Part shown: positions 25,343 to 34,790 of the stretch, piece after piece
Layout of the letters: each line of letters opens with the position of its first letter
How positions within the stretch are numbered: the first letter of the stretch is position 1
Source of the DNA: Candidatus Thermofonsia Clade 1 bacterium
Lineage (GTDB): Bacteria; Chloroflexota; Anaerolineae; Aggregatilineales; UBA2796
DNA length: 64,000 nucleotides
Assembly (NCBI GenBank): GCA_002794705.1
Contig: PGTK01000001.1
Location: 324,201-388,200 of the forward strand
Reading direction: 5' to 3'
Program-made: the position numbers and the translations under genes
Notes under the pieces: generated by a model
Told to the model about the DNA's origin: nothing
The model's input: only the letters and a program-made list of their open reading frames with translations
Databases searched by the model: none

Positions 25343-27916
25343 TTATGCCCAACGGATCAAGCCGCGTAGGAAAGGCGTCGGCAAATCCTCATGGTTCGGC
25401 AAGACGCGCACAGAGAGCCCTTGATTGCCCGTTGTGTGATAAGCAAGGTGCGCTTTGAAGGTATAAGTGCCGCCGCCATTCGCCTCTGCGGGCTGCATGT
25501 TGACCGCATTGCCCACGATGATGTTGCCATGCGTATCCAGATCGCCATAGTAGACTTGCACGATCACGTCATCAGGCGTCAGGCTGCCCAGCTGAACCAC
25601 TGCCGTGATCTCCTGTTCGCTGCCGACCTTAAGTTCCTCCGCTGAGACGCTGACTTTCAGCACCTGCACATTGTTCCACTGGCTATAGACTTTCTGTTTC
25701 CACTGGGCAAGCGCCACGCCACGCGATAGATTGGGCTTGGTCAGGCGCTGATAGCTCTCATAGGCGGGCATGTAATAGCGCTCTGTGTACTCAGCGACCA
25801 TGCGATGTGTGTTGAAGAACGGCGCCAGCTTGCGGATGCTGGCTTTCATGCGTGCAATCCACTCACGCGGCAAACCATCACGGGAGCGCGTGTAGAAAGT
25901 CGGCACAATATCGTTTTCAAGGATGCTGTAGAGCGCTTGTGCCTCAAGGTAATCCTGATGCGCCCATTGCTCAGGCGGATATTCCTCGCCGCGCCCGATC
26001 TCCCAGCCAACGTGCGGATCGTACGCCTCATCCCACCAGCCGTCTAGAGTGCTGAAGTTCAGATTGCCGTTATAGATCGCCTTCATGCCGCTAGTGCCAC
26101 TTGCCTCTTCAGGACGGCGCGGATTGTTCAGCCAGACATCACAGCCTTGCAGCATCATGCGCGTGATCGCCATATCGTAATTCTCAAGGAAGACAATGCT
26201 GTGGCGGAACTCCGGCAAGCGCGAGGTATTCACAATCTCACGGATCAGCTCCTTGCCGGGCGTATCGTGCGGATGCGCCTTGCCCGCAAAAATCAGCTGG
26301 ACGGGGCGATCCGGGTTGTTCAAAATGCGCGCAAGACGCGCCTTATCGCGCAGGATCAGCGTGGCGCGCTTATACGTGGCAAAACGACGCGCAAAGCCAA
26401 TGGTCAGCGCGTCTGGACTCAGCACTTCCTCTGCCAGCTCGATCTCGGCTGAGGGCAAGCCCAGCGCGATGTACTGCTTGCGCAAGCGCTCACGGCAAAA
26501 AGCGACCAGCTGCTCACGGCGGCGCTCATGAGTGCGCCATAGCTCAGCATCGGGGATTTTATCTACATCCCACCAGATATTTGGGTCGGTCGGGTCTTCG
26601 CGCCACATTGGATCGAGGTAGCGGTCATAGAGCGCCGCCATCTCTTGGCTCACCCACGTCTCAACGTGAATGCCGTTGGTCACATGCCCAACCGGCACGT
26701 CATCTTGCGGCACATTCGGATACATCCAGCTGAACAGCTTACGGCTGACCTTGCCGTGCAGCTTTGCCACGCCGTTCACATAGTTCGAGAGCCGCACAGC
26801 CAGCACGGGCATACTGAACAGGTCATAGTTGCCCATATTCTCGCGCCCTAGCTCATGGAATTGCTCACGACTCAGCTTGAGTTGCGTCCAGAGGTAGCCG
26901 AAATGCTCATCAATCAGATCAAAGCCGAAGCGCTCCAAGCCTGCTGGCACGGGCGTATGCGTAGTGAAGATGTTGCTGGCGGCGCAAATCTCGCGGGCTT
27001 GCTCAAAGTTCAGCTCAGGGTGCGCCTCCATCAGCAGGCGGATGCGCTCTAAACCCATGAAAGCGCTGTGCCCCTCGTTCATATGGTAGACCGTCGGATT
27101 CAAGTTGAGCAAGCGCAAGAGCTGAATGCCGCCAATGCCCATTAGAATCTCTTGGCGAATGCGCTGCCGCCGATCCCCGCCATAGAGCCGATCGGTCAAG
27201 TCACGATCCTCTGGCAGGGTATTCTCCGGGATATTGGTATCTAGCAAGTACAGCGAGACGCGCCCAACTTGCACGATCCACGCCTGCGCATAGAGCAAAC
27301 GTCCCGGCAATGGCACCTTGACCAAGACAGGGCGCCCATTGGCATCCAGCACGCGGCGCACAGGCTGATTGGCGTAATCGTTGATCGGATACGCCTCCTG
27401 CTGATAGCCGTCGTTATTCAAGTACTGGGCGAAGTAGCCCTCCTGATAGAGCAAGCCAACGCCGATCAACGGCAAGCCGAGATCGGAGGCGCTCTTGAGA
27501 TGATCGCCCGATAGCACGCCCAGACCGCCGCTATAGTTGCGCAAGCACTCCGTCAGACCGAATTCCATCGAAAAATAGGCGACCATTGGCGTGCGCGGCG
27601 CCTCTGGATAGCGCTTAGCGTACCATGTGGAGCTGGTCTGGCTCATATAGCGGTCATAATCTTGGCAGACGCGCTCATAGTGCGCCATGAACGCCTCATC
27701 GTTTGCCGCCGTATTCAGTTGCCGCTGATCGATCATCCCTAACATCAAAACGGGATTGTGGCTACATTTCTCCCACAGATCGCGGTCTAGGCGCCGAAAG
27801 AGCGCAAGGGTCTCTAGATTCCATGACCAACGTAAGTTGTAAGCCAGCTCTAGCAAGCGCTCTATGCTGCTGGGCAGGTTTGGGACCACAGAGACGGTCA
27901 CAATTGGCTTGATCAT
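25343..27916 (-). CDS. glgP: Alpha-glucan (glycogen) phosphorylase
   Basis: An 857-residue enzyme of the Thermus-type alpha-glucan phosphorylase family, releasing glucose 1-phosphate from glycogen or maltodextrin. It has the extra N-terminal domain (NLPSSIERLLELAYNLRWSWN), the GGLGVLSGDHLKSASDLGLPLIGVGLLY block, VYHMNEGHSAFM, HTPVPAGLERF, and the PLP region EASGTSGMKAIYNGNLNFS where the lysine binds the cofactor. The last 100 residues form an added beta-domain. AGGAG is 8 bases before the ATG. It follows the NERD gene by 11 bases. Together with the GH65 locus at 55 kb it suggests that the organism relies on phosphorolysis for alpha-glucosides. Confidence 0.96.
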   Translation of the reverse strand: MIKPIVTVSVVPNLPSSIERLLELAYNLRWSWNLETLALFRRLDRDLWEKCSHNPVLMLGMIDQRQLNTAANDEAFMAHYERVCQDYDRYMSQTSSTWYAKRYPEAPRTPMVAYFSMEFGLTECLRNYSGGLGVLSGDHLKSASDLGLPLIGVGLLYQEGYFAQYLNNDGYQQEAYPINDYANQPVRRVLDANGRPVLVKVPLPGRLLYAQAWIVQVGRVSLYLLDTNIPENTLPEDRDLTDRLYGGDRRQRIRQEILMGIGGIQLLRLLNLNPTVYHMNEGHSAFMGLERIRLLMEAHPELNFEQAREICAASNIFTTHTPVPAGLERFGFDLIDEHFGYLWTQLKLSREQFHELGRENMGNYDLFSMPVLAVRLSNYVNGVAKLHGKVSRKLFSWMYPNVPQDDVPVGHVTNGIHVETWVSQEMAALYDRYLDPMWREDPTDPNIWWDVDKIPDAELWRTHERRREQLVAFCRERLRKQYIALGLPSAEIELAEEVLSPDALTIGFARRFATYKRATLILRDKARLARILNNPDRPVQLIFAGKAHPHDTPGKELIREIVNTSRLPEFRHSIVFLENYDMAITRMMLQGCDVWLNNPRRPEEASGTSGMKAIYNGNLNFSTLDGWWDEAYDPHVGWEIGRGEEYPPEQWAHQDYLEAQALYSILENDIVPTFYTRSRDGLPREWIARMKASIRKLAPFFNTHRMVAEYTERYYMPAYESYQRLTKPNLSRGVALAQWKQKVYSQWNNVQVLKVSVSAEELKVGSEQEITAVVQLGSLTPDDVIVQVYYGDLDTHGNIIVGNAVNMQPAEANGGGTYTFKAHLAYHTTGNQGLSVRVLPNHEDLPTPFLRGLIRWA

Positions 27917-27927
27917 AGCGAGTTCTC

Positions 27928-28632
27928 CTACTCGTAAATTGCTTTGACAGCCGCTTCAGCGGTCTTGGGATCAATGCGCGTCTGACGCATGTAGTCAGCG
28001 CGCATCACGTCCAAGAGCGAACGGAGATCTGCGATCGGCACAACCGGCTGGCGCGCTGTAATGCTGGCTGCGGGATGGGTAAAGACCACAATGGCGTAGA
28101 CTGGCACATGCGCTAAGCCGCGCTTGGCAAGATACTTGCGCAAGGCAAGCACATCTGCCACGCATTCACGGGTCAGGTTCAGGCGCGAGAGGCGCGCCAC
28201 GCCATCAGCGCCGCGCACCAGCCAATCAGCCTGCTCATTCATAAAGACTCCAGGCTGATCGTGAATGCGAAAAACGAGCGCACCGGGCGGTCCGACCAAG
28301 ATGGCGTCAATGTAGCCCAAGCCGCGCCGACTGACATTGCGGATAAAAGCGTATTCTGCACCCAGCGCGCTGCTCAACGCCTGCGCCACCACCTTGGCAG
28401 GCTCATTCTCGGTGCGCAGGGATAGCCCACGCGCCATGACGGCTACGCCTGTCAGCACGGTCAATACGCCGATGCCCATAGCGCCCAAACCGAAGGTCGG
28501 GCTGGAAAATAGCAAGACGGTCAGCAGCCCGATGCTGCCGATCAGCAACCCGACTAGCACCACTAGCGCGCCGATGATCATCAGGTCGCGCCCGCGCCGC
28601 GCGATATTTCGCACTGGATTCAAGTTTTGCAT
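27928..28632 (-). CDS. Membrane protein with NERD-like nuclease-related domain
   Basis: A 234-residue protein. Two membrane helices lie at residues about 17-42 and 48-68. The C-terminal part contains GLGYIDAILVGPPGALVFRIHDQPGVF, which matches the NERD domain strand pattern (DxxxVG..GxxxxExK), followed by VYAIVVFTHPAASI. NERD is related to endonuclease folds; the usual catalytic Glu-x-Lys seems to be Arg-Ile-His here, so activity is doubtful. Upstream of and probably co-transcribed with glgP; the link is not understood. Confidence 0.65.
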   Translation of the reverse strand: MQNLNPVRNIARRGRDLMIIGALVVLVGLLIGSIGLLTVLLFSSPTFGLGAMGIGVLTVLTGVAVMARGLSLRTENEPAKVVAQALSSALGAEYAFIRNVSRRGLGYIDAILVGPPGALVFRIHDQPGVFMNEQADWLVRGADGVARLSRLNLTRECVADVLALRKYLAKRGLAHVPVYAIVVFTHPAASITARQPVVPIADLRSLLDVMRADYMRQTRIDPKTAEAAVKAIYE

Positions 28633-28727
28633 AGCTATCTAGTATCTGCACGGCGTGCCGTGCTACAGCGTGCCAAAACAAGCGCCGATTATAGCCGCCT
28701 TTGGCAAATGCGCCAAACGCGGAGCGC

Positions 28728-30458
28728 TCAAGGTAAGGGCGTGGCACGCGGCGGCAAAGTGGGCAGAGTTGGCAGGGGAGTAGGGGTAGGCGTTGCGCTT
28801 GGAGTCGGGCTAGGCGTGGGAGTCGGCGTGGCGCTAGGCGTGAGCGTGGCAGTTGCGGTAGCGGTTGCTGTGAGCGTTGCCGTCGGACTGGGCGTCGTGG
28901 TTGCTGTGAGCGTAGGTGTAGGGCTAGAGGTTGCTGTAGCGCTTGCCGTCTGACTCGGCGTGAGAGTCGGCGTGGCACTTGATGTAATGGTGGCAGTGGG
29001 CGTATGAGTCGCCGTGAGCGTGGCTGTGAACGTCGCAGTGGCTGTTGCTGTAGCGCTTGGCGTATGTGTTGCGGTCGCTGTGAAGGTCGGTGTAGGAGTC
29101 GGCGTGTGAGTCGGCAACGCCTCGAAGGTCTGTGTGAGGGCGAGGGCGCGCCGCGTGCCTTCAATATCAAGGGCGAGGGTCTGTGTGGGCGGCAGAGTGG
29201 CACTGTTCAAAGGCGTTCCGCCCATCAGCGCCGCGATCAAGACCGCGAGGGCGACCGTAGCGAGGGCGATCAGAGCGATGGGCAGCGCAGCGCGCCGAAA
29301 CGAGGGACGCTCAAGGCTTGGAGGCGCGCTCGGCAGCTCAGCTTGCGGAAGCAACCACAAATAGAGCAATCCGCTGCTAAATGTATAAGCCGACTCAGGC
29401 AGAGCGCGCACCATGCCGCGATATTCAAGGCTGCGCAGCGCAGCGGTAAGGGTCATCAGGTGCGGAGCGCTCTCGCTTTCATGGACCAGCCAAGTGTGCA
29501 GGTCATCTAGGCTCACAGGCAGACCGCGCCGCGCTCCAGTCAGGGCTGCAAGGGCAGTCAGCGCCGCTTGCTCGTTGGGCGTCGCCGACTCCCAGAGTTC
29601 CTCAAACAGCGCACCACAGGCTTGCAACGCAACAGGTAAAATCGCGCTGATATCATCAAGCGTGGGCGGCGCAAAGTTACGTGAAGCGGCATTTTCCCAC
29701 AGCAGAGCGCACAGCCACTGTAACAGGTAGGGATGTCCGCCACTTTGCGCGAGCAGCACCTCCACAACATCGCTTGAGAGTGCGTAAAAGGGCGCGCTCA
29801 GCTGCGTGATCAGCGCCGTTGCCTCTGCATCGCTAAGGGGCGGCAAGCGATGCTGATTGAGCGGCTCACTCAACAAGGCATACTGAGCCAGCTGCGGCTC
29901 ATAGGCGGCGTCAAAGGCAAAGACCAAGCCGATGCGCTGTTCCTCATGACATAAGGCGCCAAGCGAGTCGAGAAAATCGGGCGGCAAGTCGCCGCGCTGC
30001 ACAGCCTCCAGCAGCCCTTGCGCATTGTCCAGACAGTAGATCAGGCGCTGAAAGCGGCGCACCACGTCAAAGATCGGCGTTAGGTGGGTCTGAGTGAACC
30101 AGCGCCATAGAACAGCGGCGTCTTGCGTCTCGGGCAAGTCGGGCAGGTAAAGCGACGGCTCAGCTGCCTGCAACGCCGCCTGTGCTGCCTCGATCAGCGC
30201 GCCCACAAAGGCAAACACGCTCTGTGTAGGCTGCGGATCAGCCAAATCAAGATAAACTGTCAGGTAGCGCGCCTCCAGCCGAAAAGGTAGCTGCAATAAG
30301 ACTGAGGTCTTGCCCATGCCGCGCCCGCCGATCAGGATCGGCGTCTGGTCGCTGTGGAGAGCTTGACGCACAAAGGCGAAGGTCTCAGTGCGCCCGAAGA
30401 AATGGCGCGGATCGCGGCAAGGCTGATCGGGCGCATAGGGATTAGCTGGCTGATTCAT
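28728..30458 (-). CDS. AAA ATPase with membrane segment and Thr/Pro-rich tail
   Basis: A 576-residue protein. Residues 10-330 are a STAND/AAA_16-type NTPase: FFGRTETFAFVRQAL at the start of the module, Walker A GGRGMGKTS (44-52), Walker B-like RLIYCLDNAQG, and a helical lid. One membrane helix is at about 390-415 (LPIALIALATVALAVLIAALM). The last 110 residues are only Thr, Ala, Pro and Ser in short repeats, presumably outside the cell and possibly glycosylated. ATG 30458 is preferred: a TATACT box lies 8 bases upstream and the family N-terminus begins here. It is divergent from the broken Csx gene. A sensor or stress role is possible but not shown. Confidence 0.75.
   Translation of the reverse strand: MNQPANPYAPDQPCRDPRHFFGRTETFAFVRQALHSDQTPILIGGRGMGKTSVLLQLPFRLEARYLTVYLDLADPQPTQSVFAFVGALIEAAQAALQAAEPSLYLPDLPETQDAAVLWRWFTQTHLTPIFDVVRRFQRLIYCLDNAQGLLEAVQRGDLPPDFLDSLGALCHEEQRIGLVFAFDAAYEPQLAQYALLSEPLNQHRLPPLSDAEATALITQLSAPFYALSSDVVEVLLAQSGGHPYLLQWLCALLWENAASRNFAPPTLDDISAILPVALQACGALFEELWESATPNEQAALTALAALTGARRGLPVSLDDLHTWLVHESESAPHLMTLTAALRSLEYRGMVRALPESAYTFSSGLLYLWLLPQAELPSAPPSLERPSFRRAALPIALIALATVALAVLIAALMGGTPLNSATLPPTQTLALDIEGTRRALALTQTFEALPTHTPTPTPTFTATATHTPSATATATATFTATLTATHTPTATITSSATPTLTPSQTASATATSSPTPTLTATTTPSPTATLTATATATATLTPSATPTPTPSPTPSATPTPTPLPTLPTLPPRATPLP
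28735..29130 (-). repeat. Low-complexity coding repeat (Thr/Ala/Pro)
   Basis: Degenerate 6-base units encoding Thr-Ala and Thr-Pro pairs (TPTPTP, TATATA, SATPTP) over about 130 codons, the tail of the ATPase gene. Prone to slippage and to assembly errors. Confidence 0.85.
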
Positions 30459-30537
30459 ACCGAGCAGTATACCGCAGACATCTCTGATTGTGGTAGAATG
30501 GCGAAATCTGACAGTGAAAAGCGCACAGGGAGCGCCA

Positions 30538-31938
30538 ATGATGAGTGGATCGCTGCACGTGCTCGTGACAACAGTCGGAGCTGGATCGCGCAAAGACGAA
30601 GTGACTTATTCTTCTGCCAAATATCAATTTGACACAGAACAACCGCGTGAGGGCAAATTTTTCTCAATTCTGCTCCACGATTTTTTGAAGGAAAAGGGTA
30701 AGCCCGTCCAGCAGGCAGTAGTTTTGCTCACGAAAGGCGCAAAAGAGCATCCCAATTGGTAGGGTACTGCCAGAGAAAAGGGGCTGAAGGGGCTGCTGGA
30801 AGAGCGCGAGACTCAAATTATAGAGGTAGACATCCCCGATGGAAGGGATGAGACCGAGCTGTGGACGATCTTCGATGCGATCAGCAAAAATGTGCCGCAA
30901 GGCGCTACGGTCACACTCGATATCACGTACGGTTTCCGCTCCCTGCCCTATGTGATGTTGTTAGCCTGCGCCTACCTTGAGGTCTCAGGCAGGTTTGACC
31001 TTGCTAATGTGTACTACGGCGCTTTTGTGGATGCAAATACCGTCGCGCAGGCAGTTGATCTGACGCCAATGCTCACGCTCTTCGAATGGGCAAACGCTGT
31101 AGACGCTTTTAAGCGCGGCGGCAACTTGCGCCAAATGGCAGATTTGCTTGAGAGACGTCACACAGCGTTGTATAAGACCAAAGCTGTAGGAAAACGTGAT
31201 AGGCTGCCGCTTCGCCCAATTGCTGATCAAATGCACACACTCATGGACGCTATCGAACTAGGGCGCTTGTGGGATATTGATGAGCCAGTGGCTGAGATAC
31301 GCCGTCTGGCTGATGAGGTGCGCTCCTCAGCTGAGCGCTGGGAAAGACCTTTTGTCAGCCAGATTGATGAGGTCTTGGCACAGCTAGAGCATTTCCAACT
31401 TCAGGATGATCAGAACGTAGATGAGCGCTTGGCGGCTGAATTCAGGCTGATTGAGTGGTATCATCAAAATGAGTTCTACATCCATTCGGGCTTGTTGCTG
31501 CGCGAGTGGGTCGTTGCTTATGTGATGAGTCAATCGCCTGAACATCGCGGCAAGAGGGCTAGAGATATTTTTGAGGACAACGACCTGCGTGAGGAGGTCT
31601 CACGGCAGCTCAACGAAGCCTCCAAAGTGAGCAGAGAGATCGGAGGAGATATCTCGAAGTTAGCTGCTGAACTGGCTCAGAAGCTGAACGCTTTACCAGC
31701 TGCCTTCCGCGCTGTAGTCGGCATTCCAGCCCTTGAGGGGCGCCTTGATACAACGGCTGTCCTGAGCAATGCTTGGGATGAATTGCGCGAATTACGCAAC
31801 GATCTCGCCCATTTAGGGCATCGTAAGCAGACCCTCACGGCTGAGAGAGTTAAGCAGAAAGTGGGCAGGTTAATCGAGAGCCTGAGAGCGTTTGTCCCCA
31901 ACATTCCGCCCGTTGAGTCCGCCCCACCTGCTGAATGA
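30538..31938 (+). pseudogene. Csx-type CARF/HEPN ribonuclease (TM1812 family), interrupted by an amber codon
   Basis: The reading frame is open for 466 codons except for a single TAG at 30760-30762 (after HPNW). The N-terminal part, HVLVTTVGAGSRKDEVTY, and the block VTLDITYGFRSLPYVMLLACAYLEV are hallmarks of the TM1812 (Csx2-like) CARF family, which binds cyclic oligoadenylate made by type III CRISPR complexes. The C-terminal RELRNDLAHLGH carries the R-x4-H HEPN ribonuclease motif. A GTG at 30892 could restart translation and give a 348-residue product lacking part of the CARF domain. GGGAG precedes the ATG. No Cas genes or array are seen here. ATGA joins it to the next gene. Confidence 0.8.
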
Positions 31939-34016
31939 TCCGCCGTCTGATTCTCACGCTCTGTCTGCTCTTCAGCCTAGCGCTCAGCGGCACAGCCAAT
32001 GCCCAAGCACCTGAGCGCTACGCCCTGCCCGCGCCGATTTGCGCTCTGAGCGCCGCCCGACTCGTCTGCTATGATGTGCGCACGGCGTCGCCGCGCTTCA
32101 TCACGCCGCCTGAGGATCGCGTCATTGCCTTTGCGCTCTCGCCCGCAGCCGATGCAGCGCTCTATCGCACTGAAGATGGGCAAATTGCGATCGTGGGACT
32201 GGATGATCCGCGCCCGATCCTGATCGCCGAGAATATCTCTCTGCCCGCACTTTTGCCGCACGACTCGCACAGCCTCGCTTGGGCGCCTGATGGAGTTGCG
32301 CTCGCTTACCTCACCGCTGAGGGACTGCAGATCGCCTTGCCGACGCCGAACGGTGCGCCGCTGATCCTCTCAGAGACAGCCCGTCAATATGTGAATTTGC
32401 GCTTTTCGCCCTTTGGCGGGCGGCTTGCCGCACAGGATCATTTGGGCGGCTGGACGGTCTTCACATTGGTGACAGAAGATGGTATACGGCGCGGCTTAGC
32501 GCGGATCGGCAGCTTTGATGAGCCAAGCGATGCAGCATGGCTAGATGATAACAGCTTGATCCTCGCGCCGATCAGCGGCGGCTTGCTGCGCCTGAATGTG
32601 ATCGAGACAGCGGAACAGGCATTCCTCACGGAGGCATGGCGCACCCGCGAGGGCGCTTTCACGCGCCTGACGAGCGCCTATGACGGGACAGTCCGTGCTA
32701 TGCAGCGCGTCGGCATGACGCCTGAGGGCACCTTGGTCAGCATTGGCGGCGACGGCACAGCGACGCCCTTCGGCGAACGGCGCGTGGATATCGCCATGAG
32801 GTGGCTTGGCAATGGCAGTCGTTTAGCGTACATTACAAGCGGCACGCCGATTGTGGTCATCCCTGAGTCGGGCGTGGAGGATGCCTTGCCGCTGCAGCGC
32901 GTCCAAGCGCTGGACTGGGCAATGCCGATCTATCAGCGCGTCTCTAACCTCGCCCTTGACGCTGACCTGTACTTCCTCGCCTTTGACGGCATTGATAATC
33001 TCGATTCGTATCGGATTCAGGAGAGCGGTGTACCGCAGGTGTGGCGCTTGCTAGGCAGCGGCGAGCGCGCCGCTGAACAGCTCTCGCGCCTGTCCGAGGG
33101 AGTCCGTGCTTTTGCACTCAGTCCAGATCGGCGGCAAATGGCGGTTGTGAGCGGGCAGGCTGTGGCGATTTTGCCCGCTTTGAACGCTGCGGAGTTGGCT
33201 GCCGCTGCTACTGCCACGCCTGCGTTCAGGCGCGGGACGCCTACACCTGTTCCGCTTAGCTTGCCGAATGTCCCAGAGTCGCGTTTGGTAGCACAGCTGC
33301 GTACAACCACGCTCTCAAGTGTAGATTGGAGCGCTGATGGGCGCTTGATCGCCTTTGTGGATACCGACGGCGCCTATATTGTTGAGGCGCTGAATGACAG
33401 CGTCACTTTGCCGCAACCGCTGACCGTTGCTGCTAGCACACTTGATCGGACATACGATTTTGTGCGCTTCAGCGCTGATGGGCGCTCGCTGCTCTTGGGC
33501 GCTACGCTGAGTGACGGCAGCCGCGAGTTTGCTGTTGCGCCGCTGAGCGAAAATGGCTGGCGCCTGCTGAATTTCCGCGCCGAAGTAGCGACGTGGGGGC
33601 TCAACGCGCTGTTCACGGTCAGGCGCGAGGGCGATCAGTGGCTGCTGAGCGCTTATGACGGGCAAAGCGAGACGATCTTGGCGCGTTCGGCGTATCCGAT
33701 CACAGCTGTGCAACCGATAGGCGCTGCCGCCCGCCTTGCAGAGCAACAGGTCGTGTTTTGGCGGCAGGTGGGCTGGTCAGTGGCGGCAGCAGTGCAGCGC
33801 GTCAGTACAACGGGCAATCCTGAGGTAGTGCGCGTGGAGAGTCCGCCTTTCCCCTTGCCGAATGCCCAGTTCTCGCCGACAGCGCGTTTTGCAGTCGGGC
33901 AGGTGCGTGGCAGAAATGCTAAAATTGATCAACTAATCATACTCGACACAACCAATGGGCGTGCCGTCGCCTTGCGCAATGTACGCGCCCTCGATCATTT
34001 GCAATGGATGAGGTGA
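31935..34016 (+). CDS. Exported beta-propeller (WD40/TolB-like) protein
   Basis: A 693-residue protein with a signal peptide (residues 1-24, [17 protein letters not shown]). The rest shows repeated propeller blades such as [59 protein letters not shown] and [14 protein letters not shown]. It probably acts as an extracytoplasmic binding scaffold. The start overlaps the preceding broken Csx gene by ATGA, and the response-regulator gene begins 4 bases after the stop, so these may be one transcript with the two-component system, for which this protein could be the sensor partner (inference). Confidence 0.8.
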   Translation: MIRRLILTLCLLFSLALSGTANAQAPERYALPAPICALSAARLVCYDVRTASPRFITPPEDRVIAFALSPAADAALYRTEDGQIAIVGLDDPRPILIAENISLPALLPHDSHSLAWAPDGVALAYLTAEGLQIALPTPNGAPLILSETARQYVNLRFSPFGGRLAAQDHLGGWTVFTLVTEDGIRRGLARIGSFDEPSDAAWLDDNSLILAPISGGLLRLNVIETAEQAFLTEAWRTREGAFTRLTSAYDGTVRAMQRVGMTPEGTLVSIGGDGTATPFGERRVDIAMRWLGNGSRLAYITSGTPIVVIPESGVEDALPLQRVQALDWAMPIYQRVSNLALDADLYFLAFDGIDNLDSYRIQESGVPQVWRLLGSGERAAEQLSRLSEGVRAFALSPDRRQMAVVSGQAVAILPALNAAELAAAATATPAFRRGTPTPVPLSLPNVPESRLVAQLRTTTLSSVDWSADGRLIAFVDTDGAYIVEALNDSVTLPQPLTVAASTLDRTYDFVRFSADGRSLLLGATLSDGSREFAVAPLSENGWRLLNFRAEVATWGLNALFTVRREGDQWLLSAYDGQSETILARSAYPITAVQPIGAAARLAEQQVVFWRQVGWSVAAAVQRVSTTGNPEVVRVESPPFPLPNAQFSPTARFAVGQVRGRNAKIDQLIILDTTNGRAVALRNVRALDHLQWMR

Positions 34017-34020
34017 CAGA

Positions 34021-34698
34021 ATGGCAGAGCGCATCTTGGTGATTGAAGATGAGCAGCGCATTGCACAGTTTATTGAGCGCGGCTTGATCTATGAAGGTTT
34101 CCGTGTGGACGTGGCACATGATGGGCGCACAGGTCTAGCCATTGCGCGGGATAATCCGCCAGACCTAGTCATTTTGGACTGGATGTTGCCCGGCATTGAG
34201 GGGATCGAGGTCTGTAAGCGGCTGCGCAACGCCTCAAATGTGCCGATCCTGATGTTGACGGCGAAGGATCAGGTTTCGGATCGTGTGGCGGGCTTAGAGG
34301 CTGGGGCGGATGACTACCTGATCAAACCATTTGAATTTGAAGAGCTGGTGGCGCGCATTCGGGCGCTCTTTCGGCGCTCAACGGTCACTTCCAAGCCGGA
34401 GATTCTGCGTTTCGCCGATCTAGAGCTGGATACCGGCACCCATCGCGCTATGCGCAACGGACGCCCGATTGACCTGACCGCCAAAGAATATGAGTTGCTA
34501 GAGCTATTCATGCGCCATCCGCGCCAAGTCCTGACTCGTGAGACGATCTTCGATCGAGTCTGGAACTACGATTTTGGCGGCGAGAGCAACATCATCGAGG
34601 TCTATGTGCGCTACTTGCGCCAAAAGACCGAAGCACAGGGCGAGCCGCGCTTGCTGCACACTGTGCGCGGCGTGGGCTACGTGCTGCGCGAGGAATAG
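34021..34698 (+). CDS. OmpR/PhoB-family response regulator
   Basis: A 225-residue transcription factor. The receiver domain has ILVIEDEQ with the acidic pair, the phospho-acceptor Asp in [10 protein letters not shown], the Thr in LMLTAKD and the Lys in YLIKPFE. The C-terminal winged helix has [27 protein letters not shown] and RYLRQKTE...[16 protein letters not shown] precedes the ATG. The partner kinase is 75-90 bases downstream. Target genes are unknown. Confidence 0.95.
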   Translation: MAERILVIEDEQRIAQFIERGLIYEGFRVDVAHDGRTGLAIARDNPPDLVILDWMLPGIEGIEVCKRLRNASNVPILMLTAKDQVSDRVAGLEAGADDYLIKPFEFEELVARIRALFRRSTVTSKPEILRFADLELDTGTHRAMRNGRPIDLTAKEYELLELFMRHPRQVLTRETIFDRVWNYDFGGESNIIEVYVRYLRQKTEAQGEPRLLHTVRGVGYVLREE

Positions 34699-34790
34699 CG
34701 CGTTTTGCTCAGGTAGCTCTCATGGGAGGGCGCATGGGAGCGGATTAGAATCAGAAAGGACGTTCGTAGGCTTTGAACCTGACCTTTCTC

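Noticed and set aside
28735..29130. Repetitive stretch considered as a CRISPR array
   Set aside because: The repeats are 6-base degenerate units in frame within a coding sequence, without unique spacers.
28403..29203. 266-codon minus-strand frame rich in Arg, Pro and Gln
   Set aside because: Out-of-frame reading of the Thr/Ala/Pro repeats and the NERD gene start.
30760..30762. TAG in the Csx gene as recoded amino acid (for example pyrrolysine)
   Set aside because: TAG is used as a normal stop in this window (for example kaiB and the PAS gene), and no pyl genes are seen.
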